A DNA stretch of 64,000 bases from Haliclona indistincta (taxonomy: Eukaryota; Porifera; Demospongiae; Haplosclerida; Chalinidae): the NCBI GenBank assembly GCA_964017065.1, contig OZ024790.1, forward strand, positions 3,926,458-3,990,457, given 5' to 3'. The notes below the pieces were generated by a model. It was given only the letters and a program-made list of their open reading frames with translations, was not told the origin of the DNA and searched no databases. A program made the translations under genes and the position numbers. Every line of letters begins with the position of its first letter. Position 1 is the first letter of the stretch. Shown one piece after another: positions 34,501 to 45,300 of the stretch.

Positions 34501-37500
34501 AATGACTCTCACCCAATGTAGCTGGAGCATCAATAATATCATCACAGAGTGTCTATACTACCAATGAGACCAGTACAGTCACATTCCAGTGCACAGTTAC
34601 TAGTAGTCCAAGTTCGGACATCACCTGGTACAGCAATGGGGCTGCTCTGACTCCCAGCAGTGATCCTCGTGTCAGTGTTGGCTCACTCAGCCAGCAGCTG
34701 GTCTCCTCTGGTCTGTATCAGGTCACACAGACCCTCACCATCACCAACACAACTGACACTGACTCAGGGAACTACTCTTGTGTGGGCAACAATACTGCTG
34801 GAACAGATACAGCACTTTTTGTACTTGTTGTGCAAAGTAAGATTAGCTATACTTCTACACAATAGCTTTATTTATTTTGTCCCTTCCCTCTGCAGTCAGC
34901 CCCACCATCACCGCATCTCCAACTGATCTCGTTGCTCCCGTTATCACTGACCATACATTCACCTGCTCAGCTGAGGGAGTCCCCAGACCTTCGTTCTCTT
35001 GGATACGACGTAACGGCAATGACTCTCTACTGATTGATGTAAACGTCAACACCCAGTACTCAATCACTTACACAGATGTGAGCGATCGAGGAACCACCAG
35101 TTCTATATACATCGCCAATGTTAGTCCATTTGAGGTCGGAGACTATGTGTGTGTCGCCAGTAACGTGCTTGGTCAGGCAACAGCTCAAGCTAGTCTCACT
35201 GTTTACAGTAAGTGCTTGAATATACAGATGACTTGACATTGTGAGTCACCTTTTGTACAGTTGTGCCCAGTGCAATTCCTGATCAAGTGACTACTGTTGC
35301 TGCTGAGATGAACGTGGTCACTTTCTCGTGCCAAGCCACTGGTATCCCCAGCCCCACTATCAGCTGGTATAGGAACGGGGCTATGTTGTCGCATACTACT
35401 GACCCTCGTATCACCATTGGTGCACCCACAGAACAACTGCAAATCACTCAAGTATATAGTGTGACAAGGAACATCACCATCACCAATATTGCTATCAGTG
35501 ACACTGGCTTGTACTCGTGTATCGGCACCAATGCTTACGGCAATGGAAGCAATGCATTCACACTGACAGTGCAACGTGAGTAAATCATTGACTTTGATAC
35601 CGATCTTCATTATTTTACTCTCTGTAGACCTACCAAGAGTAATGCTCGTTGCTTCAAATCCTTCAGTATCCGAGCAAGGCACAGTTGTCCTCATATGCAC
35701 AGTCACTGGTCTACCCAAGCCCAACATCACTTGGTCAATTGATAATACAACACTGACATCACAGTTCACTGGAATCCAGATCACTCAGACTGAGCAAGGT
35801 GACCAGATCACCAGCCGACTGACCATATCACCAGTGAATCGAGACCATGCTGGACAGTATACCTGCACTGCTACAAACTCACTCGGCTCCTCTTCAAACT
35901 CTACCACACTCTCTGTCCGCTGTAAGTTTCAACAAAGCACTAAAACAGTTTAAATCATGGTTCTCATCTGCAGATGTTCCTTATGTTCAACAAATTCAGA
36001 ATCAGACAGTTTTGTTGCCAGCCACCACAATGTTCAACTGTACTGCTCGAGCTTATACTGCACCCACTATCCAATGGCTGGTTGTCATGGATGGAATCAC
36101 AGTCCCCATTCCAACTACCTCTAGGTTCACAGTCACGAATTCAGTCATTCCGCATGATTGCATCTGTCAGGTGCAAGCCAGCACACTGCTGGTCTCGTCT
36201 CTAACACCTTACGATGCTACCCAGTACATATGCAGGGCTACTAACTCAGAAGGATCTACTGACAGCACAGCAACTCTGACCATACAAGGTAAGGCTTGTG
36301 ACTACAACTATGCATTGAGGTTAATTTTTTTCATTTTGTAGTTACTCCTGTTGTGAATACAACTGGCGTTGTATACGTCACCAACGAGGCTACACCAATC
36401 ACATTCCAGTGCACATCCACTGGTATCCCCACCCCCAGTATCACCTGGTGGAGGAACGGGGCTGCTCTGACTCCCAGCAGTGATCCTCGTGTCAGTGTTG
36501 GCTCACCCAGTCAGCAACTGGTCTCCTCTGGTCTGTATCAGATCACACAGACTCTCACTATCACCAGTACAGCTGACACTGACTCAGGGAACTACTCTTG
36601 TGCGGGCGCAAATATTGTAGGAACAGATACAGCACTGTTTTCAGTAGTAGTACAACGTAGGTGACCAAAAATACAAATAATTTGTCATGGTTTGATTTTT
36701 TACAGTTGCGGCAAATATCACACAGATAGTACCAAACAGCCTTTCAGTGACTCAACCCGCTTCAGCCTCTTTCACATGCATAGCTACAGGGGTACCTCGA
36801 CCCACCATACGTTGGACAAAGGGCATCACTCAGCTCAGCAACAACACACAGATAGCCATCACAGAGAGTGTTGCAGGAGACAGACAAGCGACCAGCACGC
36901 TAACTCTTCTCTTAACCAGTACAAAAGACATTGCCAGTTATAACTGCATCGCTGAAAATCAAGCCGGGTCAAATACTGCTAGTTCAAGCCTCACAGTAAA
37001 TGGTAAGATCAATATTTTCCCTGTTTTTAGGCATTCGTTGCATTTTTCTTGGTTTTATCGTGTTCTTTGTTATTTTTGCAGTTACTCCGACAATTTATTC
37101 AAATGATGCTGACCAGATGATTACCAGCAGTCTCGGGACATCAGCAACACTGTCACTCACCATCATCAATGCATCCCCTGCTGTCCAAACCTCTCAGATA
37201 CGCTGGATCTTCTCGAACTCCTTCTCAACCACTCCTACCTCCAACGGCAGCAACGTCGACATCACAAACCTCCAGTCACTCAACTCTGCCTCTCATCTCT
37301 CATTCTCCAGCGACCTTCTCTCCCTCACGATCAGCAACATTGTAGCAGCTGACAATGGTCGATACTTCCTTGTGGCGACAACTGTGGCTGGTTCTGCCTT
37401 TAGCTACATTGACATCATAGTAGAAGGTAAAATCCATCCCTGAAAATTGAAAGATTTTACATTTTCTTCTGTGCAGGACCACCCGTGCTGGTTGTGCGAC

Positions 37501-40500
37501 CGCTTGACCAGACTATTCTTGACACTACTAGCGTGAACTTCCAATGTGAAGCTCTAGCTCATCCTCTTCATGACGTCGTGTGGAGATTCAACGGCTCTTA
37601 CATACTGGGCACCAACGATACTGTAGACACTGCCAAGTACTCTATCAACAGAGATCGATCCATTCCACTGCAGTTTGGTAGTCTAACAGTTAGTAATGTA
37701 CAGTATTCTGATCGTGGTGTCTACCAGTGCGCAGCTATCAACAGTGTTGGCAGTGCTTCAGCATCAGCTACTCTGACAATACATGGTGAGTGATCAACTT
37801 AGCCTTTCCACAAGAATTTAAATATTTTTTTACATAGTGCCTCCAAGCATTCTATCATCATCAGCTCCAGTCAGTAAAGTGATCAACAGCAGTGCTAACC
37901 TGATCTGCTCAGTTCGTGGTTTTCCACTCCCAACTATCTCATGGCTAAAGGATGGTCTACCAGTAACTGCCGACTCCACCACCATTATCACTACCCAATC
38001 AGCTATGTTTGGATATACGTCGCTCAATGTAACATTCACAGGAGATGTTGGGGTGATATCAGTGCTGCAGTTTAGTTCACTACGAAGAAAGGACAATGGA
38101 ATTTATGTGTGTCAAGCTACCAATAGCTTCGATCAAACAGGATCATTCAACTCCAGTAGTAGTCCCATCACCATTAAAGTACTTGGTAAGAGATATAACT
38201 TCAATAATAATTATAGTATTGTTCATTATTTGTCTCTGCAGAGGTGCCATCGGCTCCTGGAATATCTTCAATCAGCTACACAGCTGTGTCAGTCTACTTA
38301 TCATGGAGTGCTCCTGTCTTTATTGGTAATAGCGCTGTTCTTGGCTACAAGGTCTACCAGCGTGATGTGGACAGTGATAGCATACTAACCCAGCTACAAG
38401 GAGATGATCGATACACTGCCACTGCCACCATGATCAATATCACTACAAAAATTGCTCCATACACAAGATATGAGTTTGCTGTAGAGGCATGTAACATGAT
38501 CGGGTGTAGCAGCAATAGGTTGATGTATTCACAATTCAGGACTAGCCCAACTAGTGAGTATTGAAACATTCTTTCCTTACTGTCTTATTTCCTTCTCACA
38601 TACAGCTCCAGGATCTGCTCCTCGTAACTGTCTAGCTGTAGCTGTCTCCTCAACCTCCATCAACGCCTCATGGAGTGTTCCTGCCAATCCAAATGGACCG
38701 ATCCAGTACTACACAATCTCTTATCGACCAGTGCAGTCACTGTCTGGACTAGATTTTTCATCCACACAGCCTGATATAAGAGCAACTACTGACAACTCTA
38801 CTCAGCTAGTGCTAAACCAGCTACTCAAGGGGACCTCCTACTCCATCATGCTCACTGCATACACTGTTGTAGGTCCTGGACCATCCTCCACTGACCAGTG
38901 CAACACATACACTCTGGAAGATGGTGATTAAAATGATAGTGTTCTGTGTACTTTAATTACTAGTTATACAGCTCCTGCTGGACCTCCCACCTCTGTCACT
39001 ACTACTGTTATAACTTTCTCTACTATCACTGTAACATGGAGCCCACCAGATATTGCTGTACAGAATGGTCGAATTATCAGCTACAAACTGCTGTATACTA
39101 CTGATTCATCACAGGGCGATGACCAGAGGCAGTCTGTCCTTATTAACGCTACCAATACTCTCAATTCTCAACTGCCAAACCTATTGGTCAACACTCGATA
39201 CTACATCAAAATCGCCGCTGCAACTAGTGTTGGATTAGGTCCTTACACCCACACAATCGATGCTGTTACTCTGAATAACCGTAAATATTATTATTCGCAC
39301 TTGCTACTGTATGATTCCCAAATTTTCCTCATTCCCCTACAGCTCCTCCTCCGCCAAGTGGAGTCTCAGCTAGCGTACATGACAACACGGTCACCATTAT
39401 ATGGAATAGTGTGAGCAGTGCTTCTGGATACAAAGTAGTTACTCTATAAACAGCTATGCATTCTCTAATACACTCTCTTTCTCAGGTCTACTATCAACCA
39501 TCAAAGTCTTATGACGTCAATGATCGATTGTATAGCACTGATTTGCAGACAATCAACACTACCAGTGCACGGGTTACTATTTCTTCAGGGCTCTACCCAG
39601 CCAGTACATACACTGCGTATGTCACATCTATTAACGCAGCTGGAGAAGGTGCCCAAAGTGCATCTGTCTCAGCTGTTTTGCCGCCAACAGGTGAGTAAGA
39701 AAGATGAGTTGGTATTGATTGTGACAACTTTGTCAACAGCTCCTGATATGGTTCCCACAATGGGCGTTTTGCTCAAACAAGGCGTCACTCTCTCACTCAC
39801 CAAACCATCAAACATTAATGGAGAATTGAGGTATGGCCTTTATTCACCATATTAAGGTAGTACACAAATTTATTTCCCTTTATGACAGTCACTATCAGCT
39901 GGTTGCAGTCTACCTGCCTACACAAAGAGTACCTGCTCAGTCCCCTGATGTTGCCTTCCCTGAGGCAAACCTGCTCACTTACCAAGAAGTGCAGAACATT
40001 AAATCTAGAGCAGTAGCCTACGTTGCTGCTGAATTTTCAGATGACAACTTCCCAGCTAACGGATTGTTTGCAATTGGTGGTAGTGGTCAAATGAGTGAAC
40101 ACCCTGACAATGGTGACCTAACCGTTGGAGAGTTTTACACCTTTTTCTTGAGGGCCTTCCCTAAATTATCAGCACCACAGAAGCGACAAGCAGTGAGTTG
40201 AGAGCATGACAGAAAAGCAATAATAATGTTTTATTCACAGGGGTCTTCTGACAGGCAATACACAGTCTATAGTTCCAGTGACTACAGCGCTCTAATCCAA
40301 GCCAGTATGTTGTAGAATTGTTTATTATTATGTGTTGCATATTTGAATCAAAGTCACATGTTGTGATTTTTATCACGGATTTGAGTATTACTATGCATTT
40401 ATCGGGTATCATTGTTTCTCCATGTATATAATCACTTTATAAAGTGAAACATGATTTAAATTTTATTATCCTCAGCTGAAACTAGTGGAAGCACAGGTGC

Positions 40501-40931
40501 TGATATTGCAGGTCTCAACCAGCTCGTTTTCTTCGGCATTATAGCAGCAGTGGTCATGGTGGTGTTAGTGATCTTTGCAATAATAATCATCATTATTGTG
40601 GTGATGGCGTAAGTGACTCCAAAATCTGCTAAACTGATGCTTTACTCTTGTATTTAAACCACAGCAAGCGGACAAAGAAAGTAGAACAGAGATTTGATGT
40701 TGCAGCTAACATGCCTGTCATAAATGTAACCTCACACTCACTAAAACTCAAACTGGTTATTTGTGTTTGCCTAATTTTATTTAGCCGGTATTTCATCAGA
40801 ACACAGCCACTGTGTATGATGAGTTTGAAGACAACTTGGATGTCAGCATGAGAGCAAAACAGAAAGAACAGTTGATGAATGCTGGACCATTCCCCGACAT
40901 AGATGAGAAAGCTGATTTCTGTAAGTTATGA
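17403..40931 (+). CDS. Gene A: giant SRCR/IgGFc-binding/Ig/FN3 single-pass receptor
   Basis: About 49 exons read by eye, all joining in frame. Order: five SRCR domains each split by an IgGFc-binding domain, with 14 Ig domains interleaved; then nine Ig, four FN3, a juxtamembrane domain of the receptor-phosphatase kind, one transmembrane helix and a short cytoplasmic tail. Ectodomain introns are nearly all phase 1, so modules can be added or lost without frame change. No premature stop was seen in any assigned exon. By my exon sum the product is roughly 5,850 residues without the signal peptide. The start is not in this span; the exon at 6900 is the best candidate. The 3' end is provisional: E50 either reads through to TGA at 40929-40931 or splices at a strong donor (40921). 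The likely role is surface recognition or adhesion; no enzymatic domain is present. Confidence 0.88.
19646..22869 (+). CDS. Gene A module 2: split SRCR + IgGFc-binding (type II) + four Ig
   Basis: Exons 19646-19807 (SRCR N-half, with VCSDQW in place of VCDDQW), 19864-21204 (IgGFc-binding, 447 codons), 21260-21418 (SRCR C-half, [15 protein letters not shown]), then Ig exons 21480-21788, 21848-22144, 22201-22506 and 22564-22869. The intron inside the N-half/IgGFc junction is only 56 nt. The C-half acceptor is CAGCAGCAG, a tandem acceptor that could add or drop alanines. The segment from the IgGFc exon onward is nearly identical to module 3 with an offset of 4290 nt. Confidence 0.9.
22870..23931 (+). 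other. 1.06-kb intron of gene A
   Basis: Non-coding. It matches the intron starting at 27170 over most of its length and is the uninterrupted version of the site where a hairpin-end repeat is inserted there (27880-29046). It contains a small GCCGATCGGC palindrome near 23632. Confidence 0.7.
23932..27169 (+). CDS. Gene A module 3: chimeric SRCR + IgGFc-binding (type II) + four Ig
   Basis: Exons 23932-24096 (SRCR N-half), 24154-25494 (IgGFc-binding, 447 codons), 25550-25708 (SRCR C-half), Ig exons 25770-26078, 26138-26434, 26492-26797 and 26855-27169. The N-half starts like modules 1 and 4 ([13 protein letters not shown]) but ends like modules 2 and 5 (GYPFD), so it is a recombinant between the two types. 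The 57-nt intron 24097-24153 has no stop and is a multiple of three, so its retention would keep the frame. Downstream exons nearly duplicate module 2. Confidence 0.9.
27880..29046 (+). mobile_element. Foldback repeat copy 4 inside a gene A intron
   Basis: A foldback (27880 to about 28290) is followed by the conserved body and the hairpin at 29022-29043 (one stem mismatch), then CTAA with T next. It sits in the intron 27170-29377. The paralogous intron (22870-23931) lacks it, giving an empty site around 23490-23510 between GGATCAATA and TGACTTAAATTATT. It is in the same orientation as the gene. Confidence 0.8.
29378..31559 (+). CDS. Gene A module 4: split SRCR + IgGFc-binding (type I) + Ig
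   Basis: Exons 29378-29542 (SRCR N-half), 29601-30962 (IgGFc-binding, 454 codons), 31021-31182 (SRCR C-half), 31248-31559 (Ig). It is nearly identical to module 1, including the introns and the distinctive exon end (ITQG), at an offset of about 11.97 kb. One visible difference in a conserved motif is [10 protein letters not shown] instead of [10 protein letters not shown]. Confidence 0.9.
31618..34836 (+). CDS. Gene A module 5: split SRCR + IgGFc-binding (type II) + four Ig
   Basis: Exons 31618-31779 (SRCR N-half), 31835-33175 (IgGFc-binding, 447 codons), 33231-33389 (SRCR C-half), Ig exons 33439-33747, 33807-34103, 34162-34467 and 34522-34836. It is more diverged from modules 2 and 3 than those are from each other, so it probably derives from the older 12-kb duplication that also produced module 4. 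Its IgGFc exon shares stretches with type I copies ([20 protein letters not shown]), which suggests gene conversion between the two types. Confidence 0.9.
34896..38185 (+). CDS. Gene A: run of nine Ig domains
   Basis: One Ig domain per exon: 34896-35207, 35261-35575, 35628-35921, 35974-36288, 36342-36656, 36706-37002, 37082-37426, 37477-37785, 37838-38185. All are phase 1 at both ends. Eight show the C...W...D-x-G-x-Y-x-C pattern of I-set-like domains. The seventh (37082-37426) keeps the tryptophan and the DNGRYF segment but lacks both core cysteines. These exons are much more diverged from each other than those of modules 1-5, so this is the older part of the ectodomain. Confidence 0.9.
38242..39690 (+). 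CDS. Gene A: four FN3 domains
   Basis: Exons 38242-38553, 38606-38923 and 38972-39280 each encode one FN3 domain. The fourth is split by a phase 0 intron into 39343-39434 and 39486-39690, and joins as SGYK|VYYQPSK. Typical proline starts (APG, APA), central tryptophans and tyrosine corners (YTAYV, YSIML) are present. The donor at 38924 (GTGATT) is weaker than average but the reading frame supports it. Confidence 0.85.
39740..40931 (+). CDS. Gene A: RPTP-like juxtamembrane domain, TM helix, cytoplasmic tail
   Basis: Exons 39740-39830, 39889-40192 and 40241-40304 encode a membrane-proximal domain ([27 protein letters not shown]) that resembles the extracellular membrane-proximal region of receptor tyrosine phosphatases. 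Exon 40476-40608 gives one helix of about 27 hydrophobic residues ([13 protein letters not shown]... rich in isoleucine). Exons 40665-40725 and 40785-40931 give a basic stop-transfer (KRTKK) and an acidic tail of about 65 residues with one tyrosine (TVYDEFED). No phosphatase or kinase follows. The tail may end at the TGA at 40929 or splice at 40921 into a very short last exon. Confidence 0.75.
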
Positions 40932-41276
40932 GTCGTCAGCAATGTTAACTGACTTCCAATTTCATAATAGGATTCTCAACAAGAAAGAAATAAAATAATG
41001 TAATCTTGCTTGCTGTTTTTATACTGCTGAACTGACATACATTTTAAAGTCGTCATTGTGTAGTTATTTTGTATCACTATGTTCTTAGAAAGCACAATAA
41101 CATAATAGGCACTTTAAGATTATTTTTTAGGTGTGTCATGCCCTACTCTAATATGAATGTGTTGAGATTGTGCGTCAGCGATGTTGAGAGATATCTGGAG
41201 ATGTATACATTACATGATTACGAACAGAAAATTGTTGCTTTATTTACATGCATATGTTCACATGGTGTCGTCTTTA

Positions 41277-42080
41277 TCACTCACTCTTATCATCACTCTC
41301 CCCTTCGTGATCTATATTCACAGGTACCCTCCCCTGCCTCAGCTGGTGACCACTGCATATGCACAATATCCTCTGTATATTCAGAGAGTAACTGGATGGT
41401 AGCAGTATCAACAAGAACCCACCCACTATAATTCCACTGAGTTAGCTAGGTCGATATGGCATATCAGAGCATCAACAACAGCATTAAGTGGTATTCCCAG
41501 TCAGTGGCGGATCTACAGGGGGGCCAGGCCCCCCCCAAAATTTTTAAATTATAGACCACACAATGGAATGTAAACAAGCCTTGTACAAACTTATAATACG
41601 AATAAATTATGGCCCCCCAAGCACCTCAGGCCAGATCCGCCACTGTTCCCAGTATGGTGCCGAGGGATATGAACAGAGGGAATGTGTATGCTATACCAAA
41701 GTTGATAGCAAAGTTAAAGACCACACCCAGAGCAGAGCTAAGGCAGAGAAACGTCCATGGTACATCAGTGATGGCCTCAACATTAGTGTAGTGTTGAGCA
41801 AGAATTATCGGCCAGAAGAACAGGAAATTAAACAATCCAATAGAAGACACAAACAGACCCATCTGATAGAGTGAGGCATCCTTCACTCTCCACTTCAGCA
41901 GTGTCTAAAGCAACATTATTGTTTCACATTGTGCTGAGAGCTATAATGTCTTACTTTGTATAGAGCAGCACCTACTGCACTACCTAGTGATAGTAGTACT
42001 CCTAGCCAGCCAGCACTGCCGAATCGATCCTCATAAGCAAACAGCACTATACCTCCGACTGCAAATAGCACTGCTATAAA
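41277..42080 (-). pseudogene. SLC35F-type solute carrier remnant, disrupted by a hAT-type MITE
   Basis: Exon 42080-41955 encodes FIAVLFAVGGIVLFAYEDRF...GAALYK. A second exon starts at 41904 (TLLKWRVKDASLYQMGLF, then NFAINFGIAYTFPLFISLG). This matches the C-terminal half of SLC35F3/F4-like members of the drug/metabolite transporter superfamily. A 144-bp element (41502-41645) is inserted in a conserved loop, introducing stops. Beyond it the sequence resumes with IPLNAVVDALI and then, after a single-base frame change, GGFLLILLPSSY down to about 41277. No upstream exons are found before the gene B start. The fragment therefore has three lesions and no N-terminal half. It overlaps no exon of gene A. 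Confidence 0.85.
41502..41645. mobile_element. hAT-type MITE with 8-bp target duplication
   Basis: The ends are CAGTGGCGGATCT and its complement, and the target duplication TTCCCAGT is exact (41494-41501 and 41646-41653). The interior is 144 bp with G-rich and C-rich runs and no ORF. Eight-base duplications and CAGTGGCGGATC-like termini are typical of hAT elements. Confidence 0.9.
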
Positions 42081-42377
42081 CTGGAGCATGAGAATAGCAT
42101 CATAATTATTCAGTTTACCATGAAACTGTCGTTAGAGAATTTTTTATGAGGATTTGCAAATAATTATGCATATGACTGCCTATTTTGGTACACTAAAACA
42201 TAAAATTTTCGCGAATAAAGGAAAACGATCTCACCTTCAGTAAGCACAATAGAAATTCCTTTGATAATTCATATTCACTTCTCTGCACGCAACTAGAGCC
42301 CCGCCCTTAAAATGATGCACGAATGATAACTGCATGAATTAATAACTTTTCGTTTCTACCTACGTATACAGGTACAC
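42081..42377. promoter_or_regulatory. Presumed upstream region of gene B
   Basis: About 300 bp between the transporter remnant and the start codon of gene B. It holds no exon. It should contain the gene B promoter, but I see no motif strong enough to name. Confidence 0.3.
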
Positions 42378-45300
42378 ATGGCCGCTTGTTTTTGCTGCTG
42401 CTTTCTGCTCGCTTGCATGATAGCTCCTTCAGGTTAGTCCTGTCTCTCTTAAATAAGTATTTTTCAGGCCATCGTGTTTAGTATTCCTGCCAAGAAAAAC
42501 AACTAAATTTTGAGGCCGCCTTTAGTATATACGACACTCTGTTTTATTTAACTTAGATCACATACAGTTCTTGTATATGTCTTCCTTCAGCTATACTATT
42601 TTCATCAGCAAAGTTAAATTCTTTCCCACTTATTCTACTGTGCAGTAAAGCTATGCAGTGCTATCTTGTTTTCTACCAGCCTGTATCACAATTATCTGCT
42701 ATGTGTGCAAAACTGTTTTAGCTAAAATATCAGATCACATCGATATTCAACTTGTACAGCTTAATCTCTTATGTACTTCAATACAGATTCTATATGTGAA
42801 CTTTATGATAGCTGACAACAATTGGTATTATACACATGTGTTTATTGCTTGGCTTGGTTGTATTCACTTCGCATAACACTACATTACACTTTCACAATAG
42901 TTGTTTTGGAAATCTGTGTACCTTTGTAAACTATGACTGTATCATAAGACTCTTGTGTACTTTACTAGGCTCTCAGTTGACAGTATCCATCACAGCAGAT
43001 GGACTAACGTCTCCAGCTACTCTTCAAGCAGGAGACAATATCACTCTAGAATGCAGTGGTTCAATCACTAGTTTAACTTACTCTTACTCCTGGTCAACCA
43101 CACTGGATAATATAGATGGTGATCCTGTACCTACTAACACAGCCATATTGAATGGGTTCTTCCTACATGGAGCTAACACTGGAACACACACATGTACTGT
43201 GACTAATGCTCAGTTTTCGTTCACAGCACAAAGCTCATTTGAAATCACTGTACAAGGTATCATTGCAGTTTTAGCAGAAACCTTTAAATTATCAATGCAA
43301 TAACAAATTAGTACTTGCATAAACTTTCCTGCAGGTGTATCAGTGTGGTACAGGAACCCTGCTCCTGGTGGTCTACTACCCAATAACTATGTTATTGCAG
43401 CAGTTGATACTGTCTATGAGATACGCTGCCTCTCAGGAGACACCTCTAACACAGGAACCACTGTCATATCACCTCCCTCCAATAGCACCCCTCCTCTCAA
43501 CTTCACTTTTGTGGAGCCAGGTCTGCTCAGAAAGAATGGTGAAACTATGGTTGCTAGTGTGACTCACGGTGTGCACACTTGTCGTTATACCAATGGAGGT
43601 GTGGTCAGTGATCATTTGTTTGCAGTGTACCCAAGCAGTAGGGAGGCTAATACCAGTAAGTGTATGTTTAAAATGATGTGTTTTTTGAGACTCTAATGTT
43701 ATTGTATAGATTTGGTCATTGCCCCACTATAGTCTATACTCTCAACGGCTCGTCTTTCTCTATTGCATGTAAATCTTCTAACTGGCCGGCATCCTCTGTC
43801 ACATGGCTTCGAGGCTCCTCCATCATCACTCCATCAACCTCTCCTAGCACTGGCTCTTACTCATTCTCTCAAGCACTCACTGATCGATCGACCAGCTCAT
43901 ACAGCAATGTACTAGTTGTTAGTAACACTTCACTCAGTGGTTTACTGGGTGACTACACATGTACAGTGTCAGCCATTAGACACAATTACATCACCATCAG
44001 CTCAGCCAGTGCCTCTATCAGTGTGCCCTCCCTCGGTCCAGTCAACATCACTATTGATAGTCCAGACTTTGGAGTCACTCGATCAGGATTCAGTATAACC
44101 TGTGATGTTGTGGGCTCAGCATCTAGTATCGTGCTGCGAAGAGATGGTGTTGATGTCATGGCTGGCAGTGGTTCATCACTCACAGCAAGTACAGATAGGT
44201 TTGCTGAAGGTGATAATCTTGGACCAGGAGTCTACACCTGTGAGGCTGTTGTGAACGGACAGACTGGAGCAACTTATCGATTTGTGAAGATGAAAAGTAA
44301 GTTTGCTTATAGTTATTATGATACCAAATTGCCTTTTCTTTGTAGTATCAGAGCCAATTGTTGTAATAACAGTGACCTCTCCTAGCTCTCCTCCATATTA
44401 TGCTGGGACTCAACTAGTAATGACCTGCAGTGTTGTAGCTCAGAGACCTAGTGAGCAGACAGCCACTGCTGTGATATATCGTAATGGAGTACCTGTCAAT
44501 GAAGCTGTTGTGAGCACTACCATAAATGGAGTGGAGAGCGTCTTGACACTATCACCTCTTACAATGACGACTGATGATGCAGAGTATAGGTGTATTGGAT
44601 GGTCCAGTTCTAACCCTCCTAATGTTAATATATTGAACAGTGATAATACTACTGAACCACTGACACTGACTGTTACAGGTGAGTGAGTGTGAGTGAGTGT
44701 GTGTGAGTGTGTGAGTGAGTGAGTGAGTGAACGAGCGAGCTAATGAGTGAGTGAGTCGGAGGTGAGTGAGTGAGCTTACAAGATTGGCTTAGCAAAGATT
44801 TTTTAGACTGGCTTTAACTATACGACATTTGGTCAAGTACTTTCTCTCTTCTCTCCTCTCTTCCTTAGCTCCTCAACCTGTAGTCACTGTCAATGCCTCA
44901 TCTATTAGACTGCCTGCCCTCTCTCCGTACAATGATGTCATCTTAACCTGTAATGGTGCTCTCCCTGTGCCTCAAGCATCACTCACAGCCTCACTGGTAT
45001 TCACATGGCTGATGGGCTCTCAAGATGTCACTAGTTTCATGATGACCACGAGCTCAACTACTAGCACGATCACTAGAGAGGAGACCACTCCCTCTGTATT
45101 CAACTACACTTGTTGGTTTGCAGTGAATGTGGCAGGAGACCCTCCTTACCAGAGCGAAGCTGATACCAATGTGGTAGTCACTGGTAAGCAGCAGCAATGC
45201 ATGCAGTAAGGAAAAGTGTGATAATGTGTGTCAGTAGAAATGTGAAATGGGACTCTTACTCAATAAATTACATGTATGCACTCCTGGTGTCGTTGGTTAG

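Noticed and set aside
41323..41400. Possible last exon of gene A encoding a tyrosine-rich tail (YAQYPLYIQRV)
   Set aside because: It has an acceptor and a stop, but no phase-compatible junction with the upstream exon. The minus strand of the same bases encodes the C-terminal part of the SLC35F remnant (FLLILLPSSY), which explains the open frame.
43678..43732. Upstream part of the frame before gene B exon 4
   Set aside because: Using the earlier AG near 43708 gives the wrong phase and an immediate stop. The acceptor at 43731-43732 keeps the frame.
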